From the NCBI GenBank assembly GCA_048594885.1, contig JBMDXB010000172.1, forward strand, positions 42,117-106,116: a stretch of 64,000 bases of DNA, in the 5' to 3' direction. The DNA is from JBMDXB01 sp048594885 (GTDB taxonomy: Bacteria; Acidobacteriota; Vicinamibacteria; Vicinamibacterales; 2-12-FULL-66-21). Of this stretch, positions 9,441 to 17,855 are shown one piece after another. How positions within the stretch are numbered: the first letter of the stretch is position 1; each line of letters starts with the position of its first letter. A program made the translations under genes and the position numbers. The notes below the pieces were generated by a model. The model saw nothing but the letters and a program-made list of their open reading frames with translations. It was not told the DNA's origin and ran no database searches.

Positions 9441-9489
9441 CCGCGTTGGTTTGATATTATCGGCGCTCCGTCTCACAGGAGCCACAAAG
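9441..9489 (+). promoter_or_regulatory. Probable promoter and ribosome binding site of the S9 peptidase gene
   Basis: A TG-containing extended -10-like element, TGATATTAT (9452-9460), stands out in otherwise GC-rich DNA about 30 bp before the ATG at 9490. A CAGGAG ribosome binding site follows at 9476-9481, about 8 nt before the start. This supports the ATG at 9490 rather than an upstream start. Confidence 0.5.
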
Positions 9490-12400
9490 ATGCAGGTGTT
9501 CGCCACGAGATCCGCCCGGCGCGCCGCGGCGCTCAGCGCAGTGCTGGCCGTTGTCATGGTTCCCCTTGCCCTGCCCGCCGCCCAGAACGGCAATGGCAAG
9601 AAGCCGCTGACGGTGGAGGACTACTCGAAGTGGCGCAGCATCTCCGGCCAGGAGATCTCCGGTGACGGCAAGTGGGTCACCTACGTGTTGCACTTCACCA
9701 ACACGACGCCGGCGAACACGAAGCCGGTGCTCCACCTGGTGAATCTCGACACGAACGCCGACGTGTCGGTGTCCAACGGAACGAACGCGTCGTTCTCGCC
9801 CGACTCGCAGTGGCTCGCCTACATCGTCGAGCCGCCGCAGCGGAGCGGACGCGGCGGCCGTGGAGGCACGCAGCCACCAGGCGATCAGCCGACGCCGCCC
9901 GAAACGCCGCCGGCTCCTGGCGGCGAAACGCAGACGGGTCGTGGCGGCGGGACACCGCCAACACCGCCACGCCGCGCGGAGTTGCGCAACCTGGCGACGG
10001 GTGAGGTCCGCTCGTGGCAGGACATCCAGTCGTTCACCTTCTCGCCCGCGTCGACACACATGTTCCTGCGCCGGCGTCCCGCGCAGGCGGCAGGCGCAAC
10101 CGGAGGCAGAGGAACCCAAGGAACCGGAACCCCGGGAACCCCCGGAACCCCCGGAACCAGCAGCGAAGTTCCAAGAGGCGTCGATGTCATCCTCTTGGAT
10201 CTTCGGACGCAACGGCATCAGTTGCTGGGTACCGTCGGCGACATCGCATTCAACAAGAAGGGGGACCTGCTCGCCTACACGGTCGACGCGACGATCAAGG
10301 ACGGCAACGGCCTCTTCGTCTTCGACATGCGCAGCGGCAGGGTAACGACCCTCGACAACGACGCGAAGATCTACAGCCGCCTTGCGTGGAACGAGGAAGG
10401 CACGGCGCTGGCGGTGCTCAAGGGGGCAGCGGTCGAGAAGATGCGCGAGCGCAGCAACGTGCTGCTCGCATTCACCGACATACGCGCGGCGGTGGCGATC
10501 GAGACGACCGACGGCGATGCACCCGTGGTGGCGGCGCCCGTCGTCCTTGACCCGGCGAAGGCAGCCGGCTTCCCCACCGAGTGGGTCGTCAGCGAGCGCG
10601 GCGCGCTCACGTGGAGCAAAGACAACAAGCGCGTGTTCTTCGGCGCGAAGGAACAGTCCGCGCGTCCGGAGACACCGCGGCGTGAGCGCGACGAGACGCC
10701 GGACGTCGACGTCTGGAACACGTCGGACGAACGCGTGCAGTCGCTGCAGATGATCCGCGCCGAGCAGGATCGCAACTTCACCTTCCGCCAGGCGTTCGAC
10801 GTCGCGGCGATCAAATTCGTCAAGCTGGCTGACGGATCGATGAAGGACCTCGACGTCGCGCAGGATGGCCGCTGGGCGATCGGACGCGACGCGCGGAGCC
10901 ACGTGTCGCTCAACGAGACGAAGCGGCCGTCGGCCGATTTCTATCGCGTCAACACGTCGACCGGCGAGCGGAGTCTCGTGCTGAAGGGGCACCTGAGCGG
11001 CGGCGGCCATGCGTTCGGCATCTCGCCCGACGGCGAGTACTTCCTCTACTGGAAGGACGGGAAGTACCAGGCCTACGATCTCGACACGGCCGTGACCAAG
11101 ACGCTCGGCGGCGCTGCCGGCCCGAACTTCACGGACGCCGAATACGATCATCCCGGGGCCCGCCCCTCGTACGGCATCGCTGGCTTCACCAGTGACGGCA
11201 AATCGGTCATCGTCCACAGCCGCTACGATCTGTGGCTGCTGCCGCTCGACGGTACCGCCGCACGCAACCTCACGAACGGTCTCGGCACGAAGGCCGACAT
11301 CCGGCTGCGTTACGTGCGTACGGAAGTGGATCCGAACGCGGCTCCTGGCGTGGCTCCCGTGCGTCCCGGCGGCGGCCGCGGCGGCCCGCCGCGCGAACCA
11401 ATCGATCTGTCGAAGCCGATCACGCTGTCGGCGTACGGCGAGTGGACGAAGAAGGCCGGCTTCTACGAGCTGTCGAACGGCGAGCTGAAGGAGCTCGTCT
11501 ACGAGGACGCGTCGTTCAGCACGCCGGCGAAGGCGGCGAAGGCTGACACGTTCCTCTTCACGCGCCAGACGTTCGTCGAGTTCCCGGATTTGCGGGTGTC
11601 AGGCCCCGGATTCAAGGAGGCGAAGAAGATCACCGAGGCCAACCCGCAGCAGCCGGAATACATCTGGGGACGCCGCATCCTGTTCGAGTACAAGACCAAG
11701 GACGGCGTCCGGCTCCAGGGCATTCTCGGCCTGCCGGACGACTACAAGCCGGGCGAGAAGCGGCCGATGCTCGTGACGTTCTACGAGAAGAACTCGCAGA
11801 ACCTCCACCGCTATTCGCCGCCAACGTATCTCACGGGCATGGGCGCATCGCCCATCGAGGCGCTGAGCCGCGGCTACGTCACGATGCTGCCGGACGTGCA
11901 CTTCCGCACCGGGCTGTCGCACAGCGACATGCTCGAGTGCGTCGAGGCGGCGACGCGGAAGGTGATCGAGATGGGCTACGCGGATCCGAAGCGCATCGGC
12001 ATCGCCGGCCACAGCTACGGCGGCGAGGGCGCGGCATTTATCGGCGCCATGTCGAAGCTGTTCGCCGCGGTCGGCGTCGGTGCAGGCGTGACGGATCTCT
12101 TCAACGACTTCAATCAGAACTGGGGCTGGACCTACCAGGTGCAGCAAGGCAGCGGCGCGACCGGGTTCGACTACTACCTCTATGGTCAGGGCCGCTGGGG
12201 ATTCTCACCGTGGGACGACCCGGACCGCTACCGCTTCGAGTCTGCGCTCGTGCACGCGCCGAAGGCGACGGCGCCGTTCCTGATCATGCACGGCACCGCC
12301 GATCCGACGGTCGGTTTCGAGAACGGCCTCGCCTTCTACAACGCGCTCCGCTACAACGGCAAGAAGGCGGTGCTGCTCGCGTATCCGAACGAAGGGCATG

Positions 12401-12549
12401 GCCTGCGCAACATGGCGAACCGGAAGGACCTGACGATCCGGTACTTCCAGTTCTTCGACCATTACTTGAAAGGCGCGCCAGCGCCGAAGTGGCTGACCGA
12501 TGGCGTGCCGTACTTGAAGAAGGACGAAAACCGCGACCCCGGCAAATAG
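9490..12549 (+). CDS. Secreted S9 family (prolyl oligopeptidase-type) peptidase
   Basis: The protein is 1019 residues from the ATG at 9490. Residues 1-32 form a signal peptide (Arg-rich start, Leu/Val core, ending near LPAAQ). The next part is a beta-propeller-like region with low-complexity Gly/Pro/Thr inserts (about 120-170 and 195-235). The C-terminal alpha/beta-hydrolase carries the catalytic triad: Ser842 in GHSYGG, Asp938 in HGTADPTVG and His970 in NEGHG. Such enzymes cleave oligopeptides, often after proline or as acyl-peptidases, in the periplasm. The long disordered inserts in the propeller are unusual and look like locally expanded GGNNCC-type repeats. It stands alone, divergent from the permease. 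Confidence 0.92.
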   Translation: MQVFATRSARRAAALSAVLAVVMVPLALPAAQNGNGKKPLTVEDYSKWRSISGQEISGDGKWVTYVLHFTNTTPANTKPVLHLVNLDTNADVSVSNGTNASFSPDSQWLAYIVEPPQRSGRGGRGGTQPPGDQPTPPETPPAPGGETQTGRGGGTPPTPPRRAELRNLATGEVRSWQDIQSFTFSPASTHMFLRRRPAQAAGATGGRGTQGTGTPGTPGTPGTSSEVPRGVDVILLDLRTQRHQLLGTVGDIAFNKKGDLLAYTVDATIKDGNGLFVFDMRSGRVTTLDNDAKIYSRLAWNEEGTALAVLKGAAVEKMRERSNVLLAFTDIRAAVAIETTDGDAPVVAAPVVLDPAKAAGFPTEWVVSERGALTWSKDNKRVFFGAKEQSARPETPRRERDETPDVDVWNTSDERVQSLQMIRAEQDRNFTFRQAFDVAAIKFVKLADGSMKDLDVAQDGRWAIGRDARSHVSLNETKRPSADFYRVNTSTGERSLVLKGHLSGGGHAFGISPDGEYFLYWKDGKYQAYDLDTAVTKTLGGAAGPNFTDAEYDHPGARPSYGIAGFTSDGKSVIVHSRYDLWLLPLDGTAARNLTNGLGTKADIRLRYVRTEVDPNAAPGVAPVRPGGGRGGPPREPIDLSKPITLSAYGEWTKKAGFYELSNGELKELVYEDASFSTPAKAAKADTFLFTRQTFVEFPDLRVSGPGFKEAKKITEANPQQPEYIWGRRILFEYKTKDGVRLQGILGLPDDYKPGEKRPMLVTFYEKNSQNLHRYSPPTYLTGMGASPIEALSRGYVTMLPDVHFRTGLSHSDMLECVEAATRKVIEMGYADPKRIGIAGHSYGGEGAAFIGAMSKLFAAVGVGAGVTDLFNDFNQNWGWTYQVQQGSGATGFDYYLYGQGRWGFSPWDDPDRYRFESALVHAPKATAPFLIMHGTADPTVGFENGLAFYNALRYNGKKAVLLAYPNEGHGLRNMANRKDLTIRYFQFFDHYLKGAPAPKWLTDGVPYLKKDENRDPGK

Positions 12550-12550
12550 C

Positions 12551-12613
12551 CGATCGGCGGTCAGCGATCGGCGATCAGCGATCAGCGATCAGCGATCGGC
12601 GATCAGCGATCGC
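12551..12613. repeat. Nine tandem 7-bp units (CGATCAG/CGATCGG)
   Basis: Directly behind the S9 peptidase stop there are about nine head-to-tail heptamers alternating between CGATCAG and CGATCGG. They end at the stop codon of the convergent gene. Because each unit contains GATC, the array is also a dense cluster of potential Dam-type sites. It shows no terminator-like hairpin followed by T residues. Confidence 0.85.
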
Positions 12614-13024
12614 TCAGTGCACGACGCCGCGCTCGCGCTCGGCGCAGCTCTGGCAGATCTCGTCGTCGTGCATCCACTCCGGCGGCGTGCTCTTCTCGCA
12701 GGCCTGACACGTCGTGTACTTCGACAGCCGCGACTCGCGGGTCGCCGCGATGAGCGTGCGGACGACGCGCATGGCCGCGTCGCCCGAGACCGCTTCCCAG
12801 TTGAAGACAGCCACTTCGATCGGCTGCACGGCCGGCGTAGACGGCCGTTCCCACCGCACGGAATACTCCGCGACCGTGACCGTGTGGGTCGTGAGCCGCA
12901 CGATCACTTCGCCGGGATCGCCGCCCACGAACAGCACGGATCCATCGTCCTGGAAATCCTGCTGGACGGGGGCGGGAAGTTGCGCGGCAATGAACGCGAT
13001 GAGCTCCTCGAACGCGGCGGGCAT
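12614..13024 (-). CDS. Hypothetical protein with C-terminal zinc-ribbon cysteines
   Basis: A 136-residue protein of unknown function. The first 90 residues look like a small alpha/beta domain with an amphipathic N-terminal helix (AFEELIAFIAAQL). The last 40 residues contain two cysteine pairs, CQAC and CQSC, spaced about 19 residues apart, as in a treble-clef or zinc-ribbon. No signal peptide is seen. It is convergent with the S9 peptidase gene and codirectional with the aconitase X genes further along the minus strand. A nucleic-acid or protein binding role is possible but not shown. Confidence 0.6.
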   Translation of the reverse strand: MPAAFEELIAFIAAQLPAPVQQDFQDDGSVLFVGGDPGEVIVRLTTHTVTVAEYSVRWERPSTPAVQPIEVAVFNWEAVSGDAAMRVVRTLIAATRESRLSKYTTCQACEKSTPPEWMHDDEICQSCAERERGVVH

Positions 13025-13057
13025 GGTCTATTCTGGCGCAACCTGTCTTGCTGGCCT

Positions 13058-13128
13058 GGCGGAACTGAAGTTCCGCCCTACGCCTGTGCGGCTACGGCTC
13101 TGCAGTAGGCCGCAACTTCAGTTGCGGC
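13058..13128. repeat. Pair of short perfect palindromes (REP-like)
   Basis: Two 20-bp perfect palindromes lie here: one at 13,058-13,077 centred on AACTGAAGTT and one at 13,109-13,128 centred on AACTTCAGTT. They share the AACTTCAG core and differ in their GC arms, separated by about 31 bp. The second overlaps the stop codon of the aconitase X small-subunit gene. Paired palindromes of this kind next to genes behave like REP/BIME units, or act as bidirectional terminators without a T-tract. Confidence 0.75.
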
Positions 13129-13531
13129 TCACCAGCGCAACGCCGTCGGCGCCGGCCTCGACCCGCAGGTGATCGCCTGTGGCGAAGCCGTCGATGCTAC
13201 ACACGACGATCGGACAGCGAATGCCGTAGAGCGCATGCGCGACGATGGCGCCGACGGTCAGGATCGGATCCGGGACGGAGAGCACGATGCCGGCGGGTCC
13301 GGTGCCGCGCCGCAGCGTCTCGGCCAGAACGGACGACGAGGACGACGAGCCGCGGCCGCCGGGCATCACGAGGATCGTCCCGGTCACGCAGGCGCCGAGA
13401 TCCGGATGCGACCGATCGATGACGCGTCCCGTCTCAATGTCGATGCCACCCCAGAAGCTGAGCGCGTCGCGGAGTACGAGCGCGCGGCCCCCTGCATCGC
13501 CGGGCGCCAGCGGTGTGGCCTCTCGCGTCAC
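13118..13531 (-). CDS. Aconitase X small (swivel) subunit
   Basis: A 137-residue protein matching the DUF126/AcnX swivelling domain. It has the FWGGIDIETGRVIDRSHP segment near residue 30, then a Gly-Ser-rich loop (MPGGRGSSSSSSVLAE) and the LSVPDPILTVGAIVA region. It starts with a GTG at 13,531 that overlaps the TGA of the large subunit (GTGA), so the two subunits are translationally coupled. AcnX enzymes are [Fe-S] hydro-lyases. Characterised bacterial ones dehydrate cis-3-hydroxy-L-proline, and archaeal ones act on mevalonate 5-phosphate. The split two-gene form is the ancestral arrangement. The upstream in-frame extension to 13,699 is antisense shadow. Confidence 0.85.
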   Translation of the reverse strand: MTREATPLAPGDAGGRALVLRDALSFWGGIDIETGRVIDRSHPDLGACVTGTILVMPGGRGSSSSSSVLAETLRRGTGPAGIVLSVPDPILTVGAIVAHALYGIRCPIVVCSIDGFATGDHLRVEAGADGVALVSRN

Positions 13532-14802
13532 GACGTCACCCGCACGACACGGCCTGCCGCTGCGGACGCCAGGCAGTCCTCGATCTCGCCAAACGCCACC
13601 TGCACGCCGAGATTGCCAGGCGCGTAGTGCGCCCACTTGCCGGAGTTCGTCATCACGGTTCCGTCGAGCCGCTCGACAATCGGCGTGAGGTACGTGCACG
13701 TGTCGGCGACGACCCGCAGGCCGAAGGCGTCGAGACCGGCAAGCAGGCCCTCGCGCTCGAGATCGTCGAGGATCGCGCGGCCGGTGCTCACGTAGATCGG
13801 CACGCCGCGCGCCGGCGCGGCCTCACGCAGCAGCGGCAGGAAGCGATCCCATTCGTCACGCGAGAAATGCGGCGTGCCGAGGCAGACGGCGTCGAGCGGC
13901 GTGCCATCCGGCACGGTCGAGAGCTGCTGGAGCGCGTGCGTGACGTCTGCCGGGCGGACGTCGATCGTCTGCTCCGGCGTGCCGCCGTGGAACGCATCGG
14001 CGAGTGTCGCCGCCTCCGGCGTGATGCCTACGGCATGGAACAGCGCGACCGCCCCAGACGAGGCCGCCGCAGCGCCGAGTGCCTTCAACTGATCTTCGGA
14101 GCGAGGCGGCGGCAGCCCGTCGATGACGGGCACGCGATCGCCGCTGGCAGCGCCGACGATCAGTCCGAGGGCGACGAACAGCGCGTCGGTCGGATGTAGC
14201 GATGTCGCGAAACCGGCGAGCCGGAACAACACGCGGCCGCGGCGGTGCTCGTCGAGATGCAGTCCCCACGCCGGCGCGCGTCCCGCCAGCGCGCAGCAGA
14301 GATCGATGAAATCGCCGTAGCGGTTCGTGCGGGCGCCGATCACCGAGTTGGCGAAGACGATGGCGTTCGACTCGCCCCACGCGATCTGTTCGCCGAACAC
14401 GGGCCGGAACCGCGTCTGGTACGGCGCGCAGGTGAACGATGGATGGCAGCCGAGCTCCTCGTGGGCCTTCATCAGGCGGCGCGCCGCCGCCATCTCCGGC
14501 TCGCTCAATCGCACCAGCTCGGGATGGATCAGATCCACCGCGCCGACGTTCAGCGTCGTCGGCACGCGCACGCGGCCGCCGCCGGCGACCATGCGCTCGA
14601 CGAAATCGAGGCTCACCTGGCCGTGATACAGACAGCCGTCGATGTGCGCGCGCGTGATGTCGAGCAGCGACGGTGCGCCGACGGCGCCGGCGAACGCCGT
14701 CAAGATCTGCATCGCAAAAGCAGCGGCGGCGCCGTGCTCGCCGTGCAGCAGCGATCGATCCAAGTCGGTGAGGTGAAGGGTCAAGGTGAGGATGTACAAC
14801 AT
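13528..14802 (-). CDS. Aconitase X large (catalytic) subunit
   Basis: The protein is 424 residues from the ATG at 14,802 (an in-frame ATG lies nine codons upstream). It belongs to the DUF521/AcnX catalytic family. Markers are AHIDGCLYHG near residue 55, VPTTLNVGAVDL, SFTCAPYQ (a conserved Cys), ESNAIVFANSVIGARTNRYGD and the C-terminal ADTCTYLTPIV and TNSGKWAHYAP segments. The two cysteine motifs are expected iron-sulphur or active-site residues. The likely reaction is dehydration of cis-3-hydroxy-L-proline or a related hydroxy acid. No proline racemase or ketimine reductase is next to it, so the substrate is not settled. The small subunit follows with a 4-nt overlap. Confidence 0.88.
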   Translation of the reverse strand: MLYILTLTLHLTDLDRSLLHGEHGAAAAFAMQILTAFAGAVGAPSLLDITRAHIDGCLYHGQVSLDFVERMVAGGGRVRVPTTLNVGAVDLIHPELVRLSEPEMAAARRLMKAHEELGCHPSFTCAPYQTRFRPVFGEQIAWGESNAIVFANSVIGARTNRYGDFIDLCCALAGRAPAWGLHLDEHRRGRVLFRLAGFATSLHPTDALFVALGLIVGAASGDRVPVIDGLPPPRSEDQLKALGAAAASSGAVALFHAVGITPEAATLADAFHGGTPEQTIDVRPADVTHALQQLSTVPDGTPLDAVCLGTPHFSRDEWDRFLPLLREAAPARGVPIYVSTGRAILDDLEREGLLAGLDAFGLRVVADTCTYLTPIVERLDGTVMTNSGKWAHYAPGNLGVQVAFGEIEDCLASAAAGRVVRVTS

Positions 14803-14821
14803 AGTTGGACAGGATGCGCAA

Positions 14822-15193
14822 ATGGGCAAGAAACTGAAGGTGCCGATCTCGACTGCGCGGGCGAACCCGTTTCAGCTTGCGGAAACGCTCCGGAAAGCCG
14901 CAGACGACACCGCCGTCGTGCTGGTGCGCGAAGCTCGGCTCGCCTATCTCGAAGGTGGTGTTGGCAGGCAGGTCGAGAAGCAGCGGGACGCGAAGCCCGT
15001 CAGGCTTACCGGCGGCGTGACCAGCGATCTCGATCCAGATACCCTGGAGCGCGCGATGCTCTGCGCGATTCCGGAACGCACCGACCGCTTGGTAGCGTGC
15101 CACCCACGCTTGCGCGACGCGCCGCGCGAAGCCGCGCGCGCGGACCGCTGGCCCTCGCCCTGTCCCGGGAGCAATCGGTGTGGATTACAATAG
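14822..15193 (+). CDS. Hypothetical small protein, possibly Phd/YefM-like
   Basis: A 123-residue reading frame beginning MGKKLKVPISTARANPF. The first 45 residues (ISTARANPFQLAETL followed by DDTAVVLVREARLA) resemble in pattern the strand-helix-strand of Phd/YefM antitoxins. The similarity is weak and the second half is featureless and Arg-rich. It ends 8 bp before the mazE-like start, so it may belong to the same transcription unit. It begins 19 bp from the divergent aconitase X start. It could also be a chance frame; I do not recognise it. Confidence 0.4.
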   Translation: MGKKLKVPISTARANPFQLAETLRKAADDTAVVLVREARLAYLEGGVGRQVEKQRDAKPVRLTGGVTSDLDPDTLERAMLCAIPERTDRLVACHPRLRDAPREAARADRWPSPCPGSNRCGLQ

Positions 15194-15201
15194 CTATAAG
15201 T

Positions 15202-15432
15202 ATGACGACCGTTCAGATGACGCTGGACGTAGAGTTGGTCCGGCGGGTCGACCGAGCTGCGAAACGCCTCGGGCTGAGCCGATCCGGGTTCACCCGTCGC
15301 GCGCTCGCCGAGGCGCTCGATCGCCTGCGCGAGCGGGAACTCGAGCAACGGCACCGTGAAGGCTACAGGCGCCGTCCGGCCCGCCGCGGCGAATTCGACA
15401 GCTGGCAGCGCGAACAGGCGTGGCCTGAATGA
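15202..15432 (+). CDS. mazE: MazE-like ribbon-helix-helix antitoxin
   Basis: A 76-residue protein. Residues 1-42 fit the ribbon-helix-helix fold (MTTVQMTLDVELVRRVDRAA then LGLSRSGFTRRALAEAL), a DNA-binding dimer. The C-terminal 30 residues are Arg/Glu/Trp-rich and would wrap the toxin. The ATGA overlap with the MazF-type gene is classic for a toxin-antitoxin operon. A TACAAT -10-like hexamer at 15,186-15,191 precedes the ATG by only 10 bp, which would give a nearly leaderless transcript. Autorepression by the complex is expected from the family. Confidence 0.85.
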   Translation: MTTVQMTLDVELVRRVDRAAKRLGLSRSGFTRRALAEALDRLRERELEQRHREGYRRRPARRGEFDSWQREQAWPE

Positions 15433-15755
15433 TCGGGCGGGGCGAGATTCGCTGGTATCGTTTCGCGCACCCCGACAAGCGTCGCCCTGTGCTCGTCCTC
15501 ACGCGCGATTCCATCATCGAAGTCCTCGGCGACGTGACCGTCGCTCCGATTACGACAACCATCCGGGACATTCCCACGGAAGTGATCGTCGGATCCGCCG
15601 AGGGACTGCCGCGCGACTGCGCGGTGAATCTCGATCATCTACAGACGGTGCCCAGAGCGCGTCTTGGTGCGGCGATCGGCACGTTGCGCGCGGACCGGAT
15701 GGCCGAGGTGCGCGCCGCGTTGCTGTTCGCGCTCGGATTCCCGGACGCGCGCTGA
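15429..15755 (+). CDS. mazF: MazF/PemK family endoribonuclease toxin
   Basis: A 108-residue protein with the hallmarks of MazF/PemK: start RGEIRWYRFAHPDKRRPVLVLTRD (the GEIWxxxP-type beta-barrel entry), central VAPITTTIRDIPTEV, then CAVNLDHLQTVP. Arg in KRRPVLV and Thr/Ser in the ITTTIR segment match catalytic or binding positions of the family, which cleaves mRNA at short single-stranded motifs. It overlaps the antitoxin gene by 4 nt (ATGA). It lies in the chromosomal part of the window, not in the tRNA-associated islands. Confidence 0.92.
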   Translation: MIGRGEIRWYRFAHPDKRRPVLVLTRDSIIEVLGDVTVAPITTTIRDIPTEVIVGSAEGLPRDCAVNLDHLQTVPRARLGAAIGTLRADRMAEVRAALLFALGFPDAR

Positions 15756-15803
15756 GCGCAACCGGCGGTATTTCATTTGACCGTCCCTGACCACGCCAGT
15801 ACG

Positions 15804-17855
15804 ATGCCGATCATCATGCGCCGCAATCTTCTCGTGTTCGCTCTCGCCGCTGCTCTGCTCGCTCGCGGCAGCGAGCGTGCCGTCGTCATGGCCCAGGCGC
15901 GACCCGAGGTGGCAACCGCCGCGGCGACCCGCGCCATCCGCCGCGACGTGCCGCTGACCAATGCAATCCGCCGGGCGTTCGAGGCCGGCACGCGGGACAC
16001 CACGGGCCGGCCCGGCCCGAACTACTGGCAGCTACAGACGGACTACACGATCACCGCGCGGCTCGATCCCGCGACCCACACGATCACCGGGAGCGAGACG
16101 ATCGCGCTGCACAACAACAGCCCGCAGCCGCTCAACGACATCGCCCTGCGGCTCGACCACAACATCTACCGGCCGCTCGCGCAGCGCGGCCAGTGGGTAC
16201 CGGCCGAGAACACCGACGGCATGGTCGTCACGCGCATCGTGGTCAACGGCGACGCGGTGGATCTCTCCGCGCCGTCGATGGGCGGCCGCGGCCGTGGCGC
16301 GCAGATGCCGCGCCGGCTCGGCGCCTGGGGACTCGACACGACGTCGGCGCGGATCTCGCTGGCGAATCCGATCGCAGCGAAGTCCACCGCGAAGCTCGAG
16401 ATCGAGTGGCGAACGAAGCTGCCCGGCAGCGAGCAAGGAGGACGCGGGCATCGCACGGAGCAGCGATGGGGCGACACGCTGTTCCAGCCGACACAATGGT
16501 TCCCGCGCGTGGCGAAGTACGACGACCTGCGCGGCTGGGACAACCAGGTCTATCTGGGACCGTCCGAGTTCTACAACAACTTCGGCCGTTTCGACGTGAA
16601 GATCGACGTGCCGGGCGGCTGGATCGTCACCGGCACCGGCGTCCTGCAGAACCCGCAGGAGGTGCTGACCACGCAGGCGCGCGAGCGTCTCGCGAAGGTG
16701 CTCCAGTCAGACGATGTGGTGACGATCGTCGGACCGGAGGAAGCGGGGCCGGGCAAATCGACGGCACCGGGCGATCGCCTCGTCTGGCACTTCGTCGCCG
16801 ACCTGGTCAACGACTTCGCGTGGGCGACGGCGAAGCACTACGTCTTCAAGGCCACGCGCGCGACGATTCCCGGCAAGGGGCCGATTCCGATCTACATGGT
16901 GCACCTGCCGGAACGCGCGGATCTCTACGCGAACGCCGGGCCGGTCACCCGCCACGCGCTGGAGTTCTACTCGAAGCTCTGGGCGCCGTATCCATTTCCG
17001 CAGCTCACGCTGCAGGATGGCCCGAGCTCCGGGATGGAATACCCGATGGTGATCAACTCGAACCAGGGGGCGGCGGACCATGAGGCGGCACATCAGTGGT
17101 GGCCGATGCTGGTCGGCAACAACGAGACCTGCTACGGTTGGATGGACGAAGGCTTCAACCAGTACATGAACATCCTCTCGGGTGCCGACGCGCGCGGCAC
17201 GAAGCCGAATCTCAACAACCTCGGCCAGAGCTACGGGCGCATGAGCGGTAACGAGGACGAACCGCCGATGATGTGGTGCGCAAACTACGCGGGTAACATG
17301 TACGGATTCCAGACCTACTCGAAGACGCCGCTGATGCTCTCGATGCTCGGCGGCATCGTCGGCGACGAGGCCGTGCAGCGTGCGATGAGCGAGTACACGA
17401 AGACGTGGAGCTTCAAGCATCCGTCGCCGTGGGACTACATCTTCTTCATGAACGCCGCGCTGAAGCAGGATCTCGGGTGGTTCTGGTACTACTGGCTGTG
17501 GACGACGGAATCGGTTGACGGCGCGATCGAGGACGTGAAGACGGCCGGCGCGCGCACGACCGTAACCGTGCGGCAGGACGGCCAGATGCCGTCACCCGTC
17601 GTGCTGAAAGTGCAGTTCGCCGACTCGGGTCCCGCGATCAAGCCGATGCCGAACGCGAACATGCTCGACGCGGCGACCGCCGTCGTGACGTGGCCCGTTG
17701 ACGTCTGGTTCACCGGCAGCCGGACGTTCCAGGCGACACTCGACTTCGGCCCGCGCGAGATCACGCGGATCACCTTCGATCCCGATTGCCGTTTCCCCGA
17801 TCGCAACCCGGCCGACAACGTGTGGCCGAAGGACAGCGGCCAGGCCTGCCAGTGA
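15804..17855 (+). CDS. M1 family metallopeptidase (aminopeptidase N-like), exported
   Basis: The protein is 683 residues from the ATG at 15,804; an equally good ATG lies at 15,816. An N-terminal signal peptide (RRNLLVFALAAALLA) indicates export. A beta-sandwich N-domain (about 80-300) has the M1-type NITYRYD-equivalent decorations. The zinc site HEAAHQWW lies near residue 425 with the third ligand Glu in WMDEGFNQYMN 18 residues later. It removes N-terminal residues from peptides in the periplasm or outside. The usual GxMEN exopeptidase motif appears as SSGMEYPMV. Its stop overlaps the GTG of the glycosyltransferase gene, which couples it to the polysaccharide cluster. Confidence 0.92.
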   Translation: MPIIMRRNLLVFALAAALLARGSERAVVMAQARPEVATAAATRAIRRDVPLTNAIRRAFEAGTRDTTGRPGPNYWQLQTDYTITARLDPATHTITGSETIALHNNSPQPLNDIALRLDHNIYRPLAQRGQWVPAENTDGMVVTRIVVNGDAVDLSAPSMGGRGRGAQMPRRLGAWGLDTTSARISLANPIAAKSTAKLEIEWRTKLPGSEQGGRGHRTEQRWGDTLFQPTQWFPRVAKYDDLRGWDNQVYLGPSEFYNNFGRFDVKIDVPGGWIVTGTGVLQNPQEVLTTQARERLAKVLQSDDVVTIVGPEEAGPGKSTAPGDRLVWHFVADLVNDFAWATAKHYVFKATRATIPGKGPIPIYMVHLPERADLYANAGPVTRHALEFYSKLWAPYPFPQLTLQDGPSSGMEYPMVINSNQGAADHEAAHQWWPMLVGNNETCYGWMDEGFNQYMNILSGADARGTKPNLNNLGQSYGRMSGNEDEPPMMWCANYAGNMYGFQTYSKTPLMLSMLGGIVGDEAVQRAMSEYTKTWSFKHPSPWDYIFFMNAALKQDLGWFWYYWLWTTESVDGAIEDVKTAGARTTVTVRQDGQMPSPVVLKVQFADSGPAIKPMPNANMLDAATAVVTWPVDVWFTGSRTFQATLDFGPREITRITFDPDCRFPDRNPADNVWPKDSGQACQ

